Shown here in pieces: positions 1-5,696 of a stretch of DNA of 5,696 bases (positions within the stretch are counted from its first letter, which is position 1; each line of letters opens with the position of its first letter). The stretch is from an uncultured Parasutterella sp. Lineage in GTDB: Bacteria > Pseudomonadota > Gammaproteobacteria > Burkholderiales > Burkholderiaceae_F. The DNA is taken from NCBI GenBank assembly GCA_900766055.1, contig CAAFTZ010000068.1, forward strand, positions 1 through 5,696, written 5' to 3'. A program made the translations under genes and the position numbers. Under the pieces are notes generated by a model. The model saw only the letters and a list, made by a program, of their open reading frames with translations, was not told the origin of the DNA and made no database searches.

Positions 1-632
1 AGGAACAACTGAAGAATGCAGAAAATCCCGAAAAGGCTTTCTCAGTTGCTTGGCTGCGAAAGAACATTCCGCGATACTTGGACTTAGCAATTGACAATCC
101 GACTCCTGAGAACGTCCGGGCCTTTCTTCTAATCCAGAGAATAATGTTGGATAAGGCAGAAAACTTCTCTCAAGCAGTACAGGCGCAAGTCGTCGGAGAT
201 GTTTTGATTGACGAAAGCGCAAGACGTGGTTTTTCCACAGTCGCGGCAAACACTCTCAATGCAAAAGGAACGGAAGAAGCCAGAAAACTTATTGCATCCT
301 TGAGTGATAAGGTCGGGATCTTTTTCTTCTTCTCATCAACTTGTTCATACTGCAAAGCCCAAATTCCAATCTTGGGATACTTTGCCAAACGCTATGACAT
401 TGCCATTATGGGAGTGTCCGTAGATGGAATCGGCTTCCAGACCCAAGACGGCAAAGATCCTTTTCCGTGGAAACCGGATGCGGGACTCGCGCAAAAGCTG
501 GGCCTAAGCCAGGTCCCTGCCCTCGTTCTTGTAACGCCAAAAGGTGATGCAGAGCCGATATCTCAAGGAATTCTTTCTCTAAACGAAATCGAGCAAAGAA
601 TACTTTTGGTCTCAAACGCAAGGGTTGGATAA
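1..632 (+). CDS. traF: TraF, F-type T4SS pilus assembly protein with thioredoxin-like domain (5' partial)
   Basis: The reading frame is open from base 3 with no stop, so the gene begins before the window. A TTG at 78 is an internal leucine, since conserved-looking sequence (WLRKNIPRYLDLAIDNPTPENV) runs across it. About 209 residues are visible. The signal peptide and first part of this periplasmic protein are missing (F TraF is about 247 residues). The family pattern is clear: an N-terminal helical part with PTPENVRAFLLIQR, then a thioredoxin-like fold with FFFFSSTCSYC (CXXC at 342-353), the strand IAIMGVSVDG, a probable cis-proline in SQVPALVLVTP (516-518) and a final SQGILSLNEIEQRI. TraF works with TraH, TraU, TraW and others in pilus assembly. 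As I recall, F TraF lacks the cysteine pair and F uses TrbB for disulfide work, so this CXXC form may itself be redox-active (inference). The stop lies 29 bases before the next ATG. TrbB is the alternative identity, but the N-terminal region fits TraF better. Confidence 0.9.
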   Translation, partial: EQLKNAENPEKAFSVAWLRKNIPRYLDLAIDNPTPENVRAFLLIQRIMLDKAENFSQAVQAQVVGDVLIDESARRGFSTVAANTLNAKGTEEARKLIASLSDKVGIFFFFSSTCSYCKAQIPILGYFAKRYDIAIMGVSVDGIGFQTQDGKDPFPWKPDAGLAQKLGLSQVPALVLVTPKGDAEPISQGILSLNEIEQRILLVSNARVG

Positions 633-661
633 AAGAAGAACAGTTCGAAAAAACCCGTCCT

Positions 662-904
662 ATGGTTGAAGGCATGAGGAATGATCTTTCCAAAGCGCTT
701 CAGACCTCCTCTCCCCTATCCGAACAGAAATTAAGAAGCTATCAGGAAGCTGACGGTTTCATTCCTCCCGACAGATTGGTGCCGCTGGTCACTATGCGAG
801 CCAAGGTTACAAATACCGACATGAGCACGGTAAAGAGTCTCAAAAATGCGGAAAAAGCTGTCAATGAAATGAAGTCTGTCGCAGAAACTTCCAAGAAAAA
901 ATAG
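662..904 (+). CDS. Small hypothetical protein between traF and traH
   Basis: An 80-residue ORF that I do not recognise. The product is hydrophilic, with no signal peptide, membrane helix or cysteine. The middle holds ADGFIPPDRLVPLVTMRAK, and the C-terminal half (about residues 50-80) is likely helical, Lys/Glu/Ser-rich and ends in SKKK. It sits between traF and traH in the same direction, and its TAG stop is 9 bases before the traH ATG, so it is probably co-transcribed. The start is uncertain. No Shine-Dalgarno is seen before ATG 662 or ATG 674. The frame stays open upstream to a TGA at 545-547, overlapping the traF end, and 611-661 would encode a plausible charged peptide (LKRKGWIKEEQFEKTRP). 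There is no ATG, GTG or TTG in that upstream stretch. It may therefore be a weakly translated or coupled small gene, or a C-terminal extension of TraF separated by a frameshift. Confidence 0.5.
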   Translation: MVEGMRNDLSKALQTSSPLSEQKLRSYQEADGFIPPDRLVPLVTMRAKVTNTDMSTVKSLKNAEKAVNEMKSVAETSKKK

Positions 905-913
905 GTTGTTCTT

Positions 914-2350
914 ATGAGAATCAAATCTTTAGTGTTAGCCACAGCCCTGGCGTGTTCCTGTGTGATCCAGCCCGCGAATGCAGGAATACAAGGGACAATG
1001 GAATCAATTTTCAACAGCATGACCAACACCAGCAAACCGGGCGTTTACGAAGGCATTCGTAGAGGCGTCGTAACGGGTGGCGGATTAAGCATTCACAATC
1101 GTATTGTCAGTTCCAACCTCCTATCAATTGCTCCTCCGGATTGGAGAGGAGGATGCGGTGGCATCGACTTTTTCGGCGGTAGCTTTTCTTTTATCAATGC
1201 AGATCAATTTGTCCAGCTCATGCGGGCTATTGCAGCCAATGCTGCGGGCTACGCTTTTTCGATTGCCATTGACACCATCAGTGCGCAAATCGGTCTGAAT
1301 ATCAAAAACCTTGTACATGAAATTCAGCAGTGGGTTCGCCTTCTGAATAATTCTTGTGAAGCAGCTATGGTTATGGTTGACGGCGTGGCCGGACAAGGAC
1401 CGCATTGGCAGAATTTCAAAACAAGAGTCGAGAGAATTGCCACATCCAAAGGCACCTCAAGTGACGACTACGCTGCAAAAACCATTGACGATTCGATAGG
1501 AGACACACTCACTATCGAAGAAACCAAGAGAAAACTGGGCAATATTGTTTATCGGTCTATGGTTGAGCAAAATGCCACCACATGGTTCCCCGGCGGGGAC
1601 AAGGATTCCATAGAAGAGATGATGTCCTTGTTCGGAACAATTATTGTCAAAGAGGGCAATAAAGTTGACGGTAAGACTAATGTGGAAGTCGAGTACAAAC
1701 CGGGGATTTTGAAATTCAAATCTCTTGTGGAAGGCGGAAACAATCTTACGGTTTATAAATGCGCCTCCTATGAAAGCGGAATTGGCGACCTAGAGAAAGG
1801 TTGTGTAGAAATGATCCCGCAAGACGGACGCACCATCATTTCTCTTAAAGAAAGATTTGAAGACATTCTCTTAGGCAACACTTACCGCACAACAGGAGTA
1901 CCGGGCGGCATCGTTGTGAAATTTAACGACCCTAAGAACGGGGAATTAACAGCTCAGGAACAAAACCTCTTAGCCCATATCGGCCCCTCTTTTGGAGTGC
2001 CGATTCAAAAACTTTCCACCTTAGATCCAAGCATCGCGGCCTTATATATTCAAGAGGTTCTTCCGATCATCACCGTAGAAGTTTTATACGACATGACCAA
2101 ACAGCTTGGAAATTCGGTTCGCGAAGCAGTACAGCAAACAGATTCTTCCTATTCATCTGAAGCACTCAAACAAATTGAGGAGAATGAACGAAGCATAAGA
2201 GCCGAAGTCGAGGACTTGAGAAAACAATACGGAACGATTTCCGAAGCACTTAAACGCTATGAAACTTTCAAGAATAATCTTCCGGATCCTCAAGGAGACT
2301 CCGCCAAGACAGACGCTCCAATAGGCTCATTCCCAATCAGAATGAATTAA
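914..2350 (+). CDS. traH: TraH, F-type conjugative pilus assembly protein
   Basis: A 478-residue periplasmic/outer-membrane-associated protein needed for F-pilus extension in the F-type T4SS, where it acts with TraF, TraU, TraW and TrbI. The N-terminus is a Sec signal peptide (MRIK, hydrophobic core, then PANA-G) with likely cleavage after residue 23. The TraH hallmarks follow: an N-terminal SMTNTSKPGVYEGIRRGVVTGG segment (about 35-56), then GGCGGIDFFGGSFSFIN (79-95) leading into QLMRAIAANAAGYAF (101-115). The C-terminal part has a charged coiled-coil-like stretch at about 415-455, as expected for the family. Length is close to F TraH (about 458). Mature cysteines are at 81, 148, 283 and 297, possible disulfide partners for the TraF CXXC. 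The start is supported by the signal peptide. The ribosome site is weak: only AGG at 903-905, overlapping the upstream stop, so translation may be coupled to the preceding ORF. The stop is 17 bases before traG. Confidence 0.95.
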   Translation: MRIKSLVLATALACSCVIQPANAGIQGTMESIFNSMTNTSKPGVYEGIRRGVVTGGGLSIHNRIVSSNLLSIAPPDWRGGCGGIDFFGGSFSFINADQFVQLMRAIAANAAGYAFSIAIDTISAQIGLNIKNLVHEIQQWVRLLNNSCEAAMVMVDGVAGQGPHWQNFKTRVERIATSKGTSSDDYAAKTIDDSIGDTLTIEETKRKLGNIVYRSMVEQNATTWFPGGDKDSIEEMMSLFGTIIVKEGNKVDGKTNVEVEYKPGILKFKSLVEGGNNLTVYKCASYESGIGDLEKGCVEMIPQDGRTIISLKERFEDILLGNTYRTTGVPGGIVVKFNDPKNGELTAQEQNLLAHIGPSFGVPIQKLSTLDPSIAALYIQEVLPIITVEVLYDMTKQLGNSVREAVQQTDSSYSSEALKQIEENERSIRAEVEDLRKQYGTISEALKRYETFKNNLPDPQGDSAKTDAPIGSFPIRMN

Positions 2351-2355
2351 CCCGC

Positions 2356-2362
2356 AAGGAGG
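2356..2362 (+). promoter_or_regulatory. Strong ribosome binding site of traG
   Basis: AAGGAGG lies five bases before ATG 2368. It fixes the TraG start there rather than at the in-frame ATG at 2383, although the family-like sequence (MYSIGSGRF) begins at the latter. It is much stronger than the sites before traH or the 662 ORF. Confidence 0.85.
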
Positions 2363-2367
2363 CATCT

Positions 2368-5019
2368 ATGTTGGAATTTTCAATGTACAGCATCGGAAGC
2401 GGGCGATTCTTGCGGGAAGTCTTCAATGCCGTTGCAATGCTCACCGGAACCGGAGATTTTATAAAGGCCGTTGCAATCGCAATGTTATTTTCAGTCATCG
2501 TCGTCTGTCTTCAGGCAGTTTTAAGAGGCGGAAGAAGTATTGCTTGGGAGCACGTGCTTTTAGGATTTATTCTCTTCGGAATTTGTTTCGGATCTCCCTC
2601 AAGGGTCATTGTAGAGGACGTGTATACAAACGATGTTTACACCGTTGATAACGTTCCTTTGGGAGTTGCAGCCTCCGGCTCCATGATTTCGAAAGTGGGT
2701 TACGGTCTGACGGTGTTGTTTGAAACCGGTTTTGGCTCCGCAAACAGGGTTACTGATCTTCCGTACCTTAGTTCGCTTAAGTATTTAGTTATTGCAGATC
2801 AGGACGCCAGCTCCGGCTTTATGCTTGATGGGCTTAGCACGGAAACAGGAGTTGATGTGCGAGCCAGTCTGGGGGCTTACATTAAAAACTGCACAGTTCC
2901 TGCACTGAGGATTGCGAAAAAAGATAGAGCTTCTGCCACCCAAATGAATGTGCAGGATCTTCTTAAATACGGAAGCGAGGACAACGTTAAAGGCTCCGTT
3001 ATTTATTATTGGGGAAACGGAGGAAACAACAAAAAAGAGGTTACTTGTAAAGAAGCATACACAGAACTTAATACCGACGTTTTCTCGAAAATTACGAACG
3101 ATAATGTCAGCAGCATCCTGAATAATTCCCTCCAAAGCATGAATTCGGGATCAACGCCAAACTATCAACTTACTATCAATGATGCCTTTACGTATTTAGA
3201 TGTCTCTACCCAAGAGCAACAGAACTTTGCTCTTGCTTCGATCATTACTCCTATCTTCCAATACGCCTATCAACATTTTTATACCCGCTCAGAAGCCTTG
3301 GCGGATACTATGGTCGCGCAGGCTCTTCAACAAAGGAATTATCAATGGGTATCTGAACAAAGCCTTTGGGCCACTGTCGTCATGCCGTTGATGACTTTCT
3401 TCGAAGGTTTCGTTTATGCCATAACGCCCTTCTGTGCCATGCTTTTCTTTTATGGAATGTTTGGGTTGGGGTTGATCGGTAAGTATCTGCAAACCCTATT
3501 TTGGATTAATTTGTGGATGCCGATTATGGCGATCTGCAACCTCTACATATCCTTATCGGTCAGCGGTCAACTTCAAGGCATAAATCTGGGAAGTATGGAC
3601 GGTGTATCCACTGCTATTTCCACTCTACAGAATCAAATCGCCACGGGTGGGATGCTTATGACCGCAACTCCGTTGCTTGCACTAATGGTTGTAACCGGAA
3701 GCACATACGCCTTTACAACGCTTGCGAGCAGACTTAACGGTGGAGACCACGTAGACGAAAAAATTATGGCGCCCAGTTCTGTAAAAGTTGGAGATGTGTT
3801 CGACCAACAGGCTTTCCAGCAAGCCAATCGAGGTGCGGGTCATTTGTCTACCGGCAAACAAGCAGTTTACGAAAATATATCGTTCGGTCAGCAGGTAAGT
3901 TCTTTGATTTCGAGTTCCAATCAACTCGTAAATTCAAAGATGGATAATTTCATAAAGACCTTGTCACATAACAAATCTTTGGCGCAAGAAATTGGCAATA
4001 CAAAATCCGCCATCGAGAGTAATACTGATGCCTTCCTTGATCGTTTCGATCATATGAGTGCCGCTGACCAAGCACGAGAGGTTCAGGACGTTGAGTCTGG
4101 AAAAATGGGCGCCAAAATTGACATTGGAGGAGGAGTCAGCGCCGTATTAAACATGGACAGAATCAATAAGCATATTTCTGCCTCTTCTGTTGGCGGAAAA
4201 TTGAAACGTCTTGGTGCCAATCTTGGTTTAAGCGGTGGAATAGACGGAAGCTTCTCAAACCAACTTAGCTCAACCAATTCGTCAAATTACCGTGATTCTC
4301 TTCAGAAAGGAGTTCAATATTCTTTTGCGAGGAATATTGCTTCGACAGACACCAGTCAGTTCTCTGATAAAAATACAAAGGCTGACATTTCTTCAATGCA
4401 AAGAGCTGCCGGGGAAGTAAATCAGGCATCCCAGAGTTTTACGGCGGCTCAGTCTTTGGCGAATAGTCTTAACGGTTCCTATTCCGCCTCTTCTAATGTT
4501 CTGGCAAAACAAATCATTGACCAAATTGATAACGGAGGCAGTGAGGGTCGAAATATGCGTGAGGCCCTTACACAGGGAGAAGCACTTTGTGACCCAAATG
4601 CCGTAAGACAAAGAATGACCTCGATGATGTCTGCCTCCGGAGGCTTTTTAGATGCCAAACAAGCCAGAGTTGCAGCAACATTGGAATTGCTCTCTGACGG
4701 CACTGACATAGAAAAACAAAAAGCCTTGTGTGCCATTGGTGCAGAGGTCGGAAAGAATCAAACCACTCTTGGTAATTACGCTCGTTACGCTGGAACCTTA
4801 AACAGACCCGACTCACCTGACAGTATTGGAGATGTGGGTTTCGGAGAAGGACAATTTGCTGGATACCGTGCTAAAGCCGGACAAAAAATTGATTCAACTG
4901 TCCCTCACGTTAACATAGAAGAAAAAAGCAATGAACAAGCCTCTGCCGTTATGAACGAATCTAGTCATTTGGTTCGAAGCGCTCATAACACCGCTGATCT
5001 TCTTAGAAAACACTCTTAG
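2368..5019 (+). CDS. traG: TraG, conjugal transfer mating-pair stabilisation/pilus assembly protein
   Basis: An 883-residue inner-membrane protein (F TraG is 938). The family's N-terminal domain is clear: IGSGRFLREVFNAVAMLTGTGDF, a membrane helix at about 31-52, another at 61-76, then RVIVEDVYTNDVYTVDNVPLGVAASGSMISKVG (79-111) and LTVLFETGFG. A probable periplasmic stretch (about 120-330) holds Cys175 and Cys227. A hydrophobic block follows (about 335-398, two or three helices), with a last helix at about 428-452. The long polar, Ser/Gly/Gln-rich C-terminal domain (about 455-883) contains KLKRLGANLGLSGGIDGSFS (611-630), typical of TraG, and Cys741/Cys788. In F the N-terminal domain serves pilus assembly, while the C-terminal domain stabilises mating pairs and is the exclusion target of TraS. 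The gene ends with in-frame tandem stops TAG TAA (5017-5022). It is intact, with no frameshift seen. This is the F-type TraG, not the VirD4-like coupling ATPase also called TraG: no Walker motif is present. Confidence 0.95.
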   Translation: MLEFSMYSIGSGRFLREVFNAVAMLTGTGDFIKAVAIAMLFSVIVVCLQAVLRGGRSIAWEHVLLGFILFGICFGSPSRVIVEDVYTNDVYTVDNVPLGVAASGSMISKVGYGLTVLFETGFGSANRVTDLPYLSSLKYLVIADQDASSGFMLDGLSTETGVDVRASLGAYIKNCTVPALRIAKKDRASATQMNVQDLLKYGSEDNVKGSVIYYWGNGGNNKKEVTCKEAYTELNTDVFSKITNDNVSSILNNSLQSMNSGSTPNYQLTINDAFTYLDVSTQEQQNFALASIITPIFQYAYQHFYTRSEALADTMVAQALQQRNYQWVSEQSLWATVVMPLMTFFEGFVYAITPFCAMLFFYGMFGLGLIGKYLQTLFWINLWMPIMAICNLYISLSVSGQLQGINLGSMDGVSTAISTLQNQIATGGMLMTATPLLALMVVTGSTYAFTTLASRLNGGDHVDEKIMAPSSVKVGDVFDQQAFQQANRGAGHLSTGKQAVYENISFGQQVSSLISSSNQLVNSKMDNFIKTLSHNKSLAQEIGNTKSAIESNTDAFLDRFDHMSAADQAREVQDVESGKMGAKIDIGGGVSAVLNMDRINKHISASSVGGKLKRLGANLGLSGGIDGSFSNQLSSTNSSNYRDSLQKGVQYSFARNIASTDTSQFSDKNTKADISSMQRAAGEVNQASQSFTAAQSLANSLNGSYSASSNVLAKQIIDQIDNGGSEGRNMREALTQGEALCDPNAVRQRMTSMMSASGGFLDAKQARVAATLELLSDGTDIEKQKALCAIGAEVGKNQTTLGNYARYAGTLNRPDSPDSIGDVGFGEGQFAGYRAKAGQKIDSTVPHVNIEEKSNEQASAVMNESSHLVRSAHNTADLLRKHS

Positions 5020-5028
5020 TAATTTCTG

Positions 5029-5074
5029 CGAAACCGAAGCACTACGTCCCAAGAGGACTAGTGCTAAGGTTTCG
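5029..5074 (+). other. Intergenic stem-loop downstream of traG
   Basis: A long imperfect inverted repeat. CGAAACC (5029-5035) pairs with GGTTTCG (5068-5074); a GA/AA internal loop follows; AGCACTA (5038-5044) pairs with TAGTGCT (5059-5065); then a bulged C; GTCC (5046-5049) pairs with GGAC (5055-5058), closed by a five-base loop CAAGA. That makes 18 base pairs. No T-run follows, so it is not a canonical intrinsic terminator. It may be an mRNA processing or stability element, a Rho-related or attenuating structure, or a protein-binding site. It begins 9 bases after the TAG stop of traG and ends 41 bases before the next ATG, which suggests it separates traG expression from that of the small membrane genes (inference). 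Confidence 0.65.
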
Positions 5075-5102
5075 GCTCATTCGCGATTTATTGTAAGAAA
5101 AA

Positions 5103-5108
5103 AAGGAG
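5103..5108 (+). promoter_or_regulatory. Ribosome binding site of the 48-residue ORF
   Basis: AAGGAG inside an A-rich tract, six bases before ATG 5115. It is a strong site and the main evidence that this very short ORF is translated. Confidence 0.8.
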
Positions 5109-5114
5109 AAAAAG

Positions 5115-5261
5115 ATGATTGTGGGTTTTGTATTGTTCATCGGCCTAATGGCTACAATGTTTATTATTTACAACCCTCCTTCCGACAAAGAGATTGCATC
5201 GTATCAAGCAAGATTAAAAAAAGAATTAGAGGAAAAAGACCATGGGATTCTTAAAGATTGA
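5115..5261 (+). CDS. Small single-pass membrane protein (48 residues), function unknown
   Basis: The ORF runs from ATG 5115 to TGA 5259-5261. The product begins with one hydrophobic helix (about residues 2-19, VGFVLFIGLMATMFIIY), then NPPSD, then a charged, probably helical tail (KEIASYQARLKKELEEKD). An optimally spaced AAGGAG precedes it, and its 3' end overlaps the next ORF by 20 bases, which implies translational coupling. I recognise no family. It is the first gene after traG. In F that position is held by traS, and in SXT/R391 by eex, both inner-membrane exclusion proteins. Those are about three times longer, so this product alone is unlikely to be a direct equivalent. Its shape would also suit a small accessory protein of the envelope. 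Expression is likely; the role is unknown. Confidence 0.7.
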   Translation: MIVGFVLFIGLMATMFIIYNPPSDKEIASYQARLKKELEEKDHGILKD

Positions 5262-5520
5262 CCAACTCGATGAGTTTTATCTCATAGGAATATTTTTGGC
5301 TCTTGTTTATTGTTTCCTCAATTACAAGTTGCTATCCCTAAGAGACGACTTACATTATTTTTCTTGGAGAAGAAAAGTTCTGAATTACTATTACAGAGGG
5401 AAACTGCTCAACGAAGCGACTCAAAATATAGAGTTGTTGAAGCAAAAGAGAAACCGGCAATATCAAACAATCAGAACTCTCAAAGCTCAAATCTCGAAAC
5501 TTGAATCGGGAGGCCAATAA
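5242..5520 (+). CDS. Small membrane protein with C-terminal coiled coil (92 residues), function unknown
   Basis: The product has a polar N-terminus (MGFLKIDQLDE), one membrane helix at about 12-28 (FYLIGIFLALVYCFLNY), a basic and aromatic juxtamembrane stretch (about 29-54, with WRRK and NYYYRGK), and a coiled-coil-like helix at about 58-88 (NEATQNIELLKQKRNRQYQTIRTLKAQISKLES). Positive charges just after the helix suggest the C-terminal part is cytoplasmic. A moderate ribosome site (AGAGG, 5228-5232) lies nine bases before the start, inside the preceding ORF, which it overlaps by 20 bases. The stop overlaps the next start as TAATG. I recognise no family. The size, single helix and location just after traG make an entry-exclusion or other TraG-associated role possible, but nothing in the sequence proves it. 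Confidence 0.78.
   Translation: MGFLKIDQLDEFYLIGIFLALVYCFLNYKLLSLRDDLHYFSWRRKVLNYYYRGKLLNEATQNIELLKQKRNRQYQTIRTLKAQISKLESGGQ
5508..5513 (+). promoter_or_regulatory. Ribosome binding site of the last small ORF
   Basis: GGGAGG lies six bases before ATG 5520, inside the 3' end of the preceding gene. It supports the TAATG-coupled start at 5520 over the in-frame ATG at 5526. Confidence 0.7.
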
Positions 5521-5696
5521 TGCAGATGGATGTTGGTTCTTTGTACGCCCTTGCCTTTTTTATCGCAATAGAAGGAATGATTCTGTTTTACCTAAAACAG
5601 GATATTGAAATCCTTAAAAGCAATAACCAAACCTTCGCTAATTCGTCTCCTGAAGAAAGAATTGAGTTGTTTCTCTATTCAAAAAAAGACGAAGAA
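5520..5696 (+). CDS. Small membrane protein, 3' partial, function unknown
   Basis: An ORF starting at ATG 5520 (sharing a base with the TAA of the preceding gene) stays open to the window edge, giving 59 residues with no stop. After a short acidic N-terminus (MQMD) comes one hydrophobic helix at about residues 5-24 (VGSLYALAFFIAIEGMILFY), then a polar tail (LKQDIEILKSNNQTFANSSPEERIELFLYSKKDEE). The acidic residue before the helix and the lysine just after it suggest N-terminus outside and tail in the cytoplasm. It shares the plan of the two genes before it (one N-terminal helix, then a charged helical tail) and is translationally coupled to them, so the three may form one complex. The full length is unknown and no family is recognised. 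Confidence 0.72.
   Translation, partial: MQMDVGSLYALAFFIAIEGMILFYLKQDIEILKSNNQTFANSSPEERIELFLYSKKDEE

Noticed and set aside
78..80. TTG as the start codon of the first gene
   Set aside because: The same frame is open to the window's left edge and the upstream residues fit the TraF family, so the gene is 5' truncated rather than starting here.
590..632. Programmed -1 frameshift signal at the end of traF
   Set aside because: No X XXY YYZ slippery heptamer in the traF frame and no obvious stimulatory stem-loop were seen; an ordinary indel or a separate gene is simpler.
2785..3135. Minus-strand ORF of 116 codons within traG
   Set aside because: It is a shadow of the strongly supported traG frame, with no recognisable domain or ribosome site; the other minus-strand ORFs are similar.
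4633..4650. GC-rich palindrome GCCTCCGGAGGC followed by TTTTT, resembling a terminator
   Set aside because: It lies deep inside intact traG, and with a realistic loop only about four base pairs remain, so it is too weak to be an intrinsic terminator.
5075..5114. Promoter for the small membrane genes in the gap after the stem-loop
   Set aside because: The stretch is AT-rich, but I found no -35/-10 pair with acceptable sequence and spacing; transcription from the upstream tra operon is sufficient.
5310..5504. Plus-strand 64-codon ORF overlapping the 92-residue membrane protein
   Set aside because: It lies wholly inside the 5242-5520 gene in another frame, which has better start context, a membrane helix and a coiled coil.

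Overview
The window lies inside the transfer operon of an F-type (MPF-F) type IV secretion/conjugation system. All genes run on the + strand and are packed almost end to end. Three core proteins are recognisable by their sequence patterns: TraF (5' end cut off by the window), TraH and TraG, in the order traF - small ORF - traH - traG. This set points to a Gram-negative bacterium, most likely a proteobacterium carrying a conjugative plasmid or integrative conjugative element. The sequence does not let me name the genus. Base composition looks moderately AT-leaning, with no obvious break in style between genes.

Layout: 1-632 is the C-terminal ~209 residues of a TraF with a Trx-like domain that keeps a CSYC cysteine pair. 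662-904 is an unrecognised 80-residue soluble ORF with no clear ribosome binding site and an open, coding-like extension upstream. 914-2350 is TraH with a Sec signal peptide. 2368-5019 is TraG (883 residues), preceded by a strong AAGGAGG. 5023-5114 is the only sizeable intergenic gap and holds a long imperfect stem-loop plus a ribosome binding site. 5115-5261, 5242-5520 and 5520-5696 are three overlapping small ORFs, each starting with one transmembrane helix and continuing into a charged tail. The last one leaves the window.

Working together: TraF and TraH belong to the periplasmic/outer-membrane pilus assembly group, and TraG is the inner-membrane protein for pilus assembly, mating-pair stabilisation and, in F and SXT-type elements, the donor-side target of entry exclusion. 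The gene immediately after traG in F (traS) and in SXT/R391 (eex) is the exclusion protein that recognises TraG. The unrecognised three-gene membrane cassette occupies that position, and this is the most interesting part of the window. The link to exclusion is positional inference only.
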